Source: Synechococcus sp. HW_metabat.21 (GTDB lineage Bacteria > Cyanobacteriota > Cyanobacteriia > PCC-6307 > Cyanobiaceae). Taken from it: 14,015 nucleotides of DNA. The stretch is from positions 1 to 14,015 of the forward strand of contig JAAZUZ010000029.1 of assembly GCA_018623875.1 (NCBI GenBank). The letters are read 5' to 3'. Every line of letters begins with the position of its first letter. The first letter of the stretch is position 1. Below the pieces are notes generated by a model. The model did no database searches, was not told where the DNA came from, and saw nothing but the letters and a program-made list of their open reading frames with translations. Below are positions 13,557 to 14,015 of this stretch, one piece after another. The position numbers and the translations under genes were made by a program.

Positions 13557-13787
13557 TCAGTTGTGACGGAGTTGCTCGAGGGCGCTGTCATGCAGCCGGT
13601 GCTCATGGGCATGGCGCTCGGCCCAGACCAACGTTTGGGCATCCACCCGTTCCTCATGGTCCAAATCGGGCTTGGCACGGCGCTGGGATAACCAACCAGA
13701 GACGCGACGGGCACTGCGCTGGCGCTCCCGCACCCAGGCGACGTAGTGGGGCTCGTTTAAGCGAGCGGTAGGGGTGGAATCGATCAT
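13557..13787 (-). CDS. Small charged hypothetical protein
   Basis: 76-residue protein that I do not recognise. It is soluble, with no membrane segment or signal peptide, rich in Arg, Glu and His, and probably helical: MIDSTPTARLNEPHYVAWVRERQRS, then RRVSGWLSQRRAKPDLDHEERVD and AQTLVWAERHAHEHRLHDSALEQL. Evidence that it is real: a clear Shine-Dalgarno 7 nt before the ATG, rare in this window; a natural fit between the glnA terminator and the next divergent gene; and a sensible amino acid pattern with no low-complexity stretch. Convergent with glnA, its stop lies 9 nt past the terminator T-run. A palindromic NtcA-type site lies 35 bp upstream. Function unknown. Confidence 0.7.
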   Translation of the reverse strand: MIDSTPTARLNEPHYVAWVRERQRSARRVSGWLSQRRAKPDLDHEERVDAQTLVWAERHAHEHRLHDSALEQLRHN

Positions 13788-13794
13788 CAGCCCT

Positions 13795-13800
13795 CTCCTT
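13795..13800 (-). promoter_or_regulatory. Shine-Dalgarno of the small hypothetical gene
   Basis: AAGGAG on the minus strand, 7 nt before the ATG at 13787. It supports this start and the reality of the gene. Confidence 0.75.
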
Positions 13801-13821
13801 CCTGCTTCACCCCTTCATTCT

Positions 13822-13835
13822 GTAGCGGTTGCTAC
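13822..13835. promoter_or_regulatory. Perfect NtcA-type palindrome between two divergent genes
   Basis: GTA-GCGGTTGC-TAC matches the full GTA-N8-TAC consensus, with five-base inverted arms GTAGC/GCTAC. Neither direction shows a TAN3T at the usual activating distance: measured from the minus gene the start point would fall on its ATG, and on the plus side no TA-rich hexamer lies near 13858-13863. It overlaps a possible minus-strand -10 (TACAGA, 13819-13824), so repression is another reading. Six fixed bases can occur by chance. Confidence 0.45.
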
Positions 13836-13949
13836 CAAATATTCCGTAACTCCATCAATCTTGACCTGGGTTCAGGGCGATACAGGGCCACGGCAGTGCC
13901 GTTTCATCGGCTGAAATGGACGTCGCTTGATTGCACTTGAATCCCGCCC

Positions 13950-14015
13950 ATGGCTGACGCCGTCACCAAGCTCGCCTATGAGGCCCTGCAACAGGGCAAG
14001 AGCCTGGTCGGGGTC
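13950..14015 (+). CDS. Start of an unidentified gene (partial)
   Basis: Open frame from the ATG at 13950 to the window edge, 22 codons: MADAVTKLAYEALQQGKSLV followed by GV. It reads as the amphipathic N-terminal helix of a cytoplasmic protein with no signal peptide. Too little is visible to name it. The 162 bp before it are noncoding and hold the NtcA-type palindrome and a TTGACC at 13861-13866 with no well-spaced -10. Confidence 0.6.
   Translation, partial: MADAVTKLAYEALQQGKSLVGV

Noticed and set aside
1..14015. Mobile element, CRISPR array, prophage or defence island
   Set aside because: No transposase, integrase, direct-repeat array or defence domain was seen; gene content is core cyanobacterial.

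Overview
The window is a gene-dense, GC-rich stretch of a phycobilisome-containing unicellular cyanobacterium. It carries pcyA (phycocyanobilin synthesis), apcF (allophycocyanin beta-18), sipA (a cyanobacteria-specific partner of the NblS kinase), a DevB/DevC-type exporter and a cyanobacterial type I glnA behind an NtcA-type promoter. The compact packing, start/stop overlaps, scarce Shine-Dalgarno sequences and protein style suggest the Synechococcus/Cyanobium lineage. That placement is inferred from gene content and remembered family features, not from a database search.

Layout. Positions 1-2454 (minus strand) hold pcyA, devB and devC, in transcription order, joined by TGATG and GTGA start/stop overlaps; devC runs off the left edge. 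Divergent from pcyA after only 41 bp is an M16 peptidase pair (2496-5059). The first member has the HxxEH zinc motif; the second lacks it but has the R/Y-type motif, so an active/inactive heterodimer is likely. The tiny sipA gene (5056-5274, minus) converges on the pair, and the two stop codons overlap. A plus-strand run bioY, lspA and a membrane-anchored Era-like GTPase with a DUF697-type tail follows (5330-7990). On the minus strand, a PLP-dependent decarboxylase is coupled by ATGA to a 71-residue one-TM protein (7914-9556). tadA (plus) overlaps the 3' end of an alanine/serine-glyoxylate-type aminotransferase (minus), which lies directly downstream of apcF. apcF and glnA are divergent across a 241-bp region that contains a GT-N10-AC NtcA-type box spaced correctly from a TAN3T -10 element. 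glnA ends in a strong intrinsic terminator. A 76-residue hypothetical gene (minus) and the first 22 codons of an unidentified gene (plus) end the window, with a perfect GTA-N8-TAC palindrome between them.

How the genes relate. Most are core functions: light harvesting (pcyA, apcF, sipA), nitrogen assimilation (glnA), photorespiratory-type transamination, lipoprotein maturation (lspA), biotin uptake (bioY), tRNA editing (tadA) and proteolysis. I see no mobile element, CRISPR array, tRNA, rRNA, prophage or defence island. The more interesting points are small-scale: a bilin reductase translationally coupled to an exporter, the zinc/R-Y split in the M16 pair, a small membrane protein coupled to a decarboxylase of unknown substrate, a Tyr-to-Phe change at the GlnA adenylylation position, and a second NtcA-type palindrome without an obvious target.
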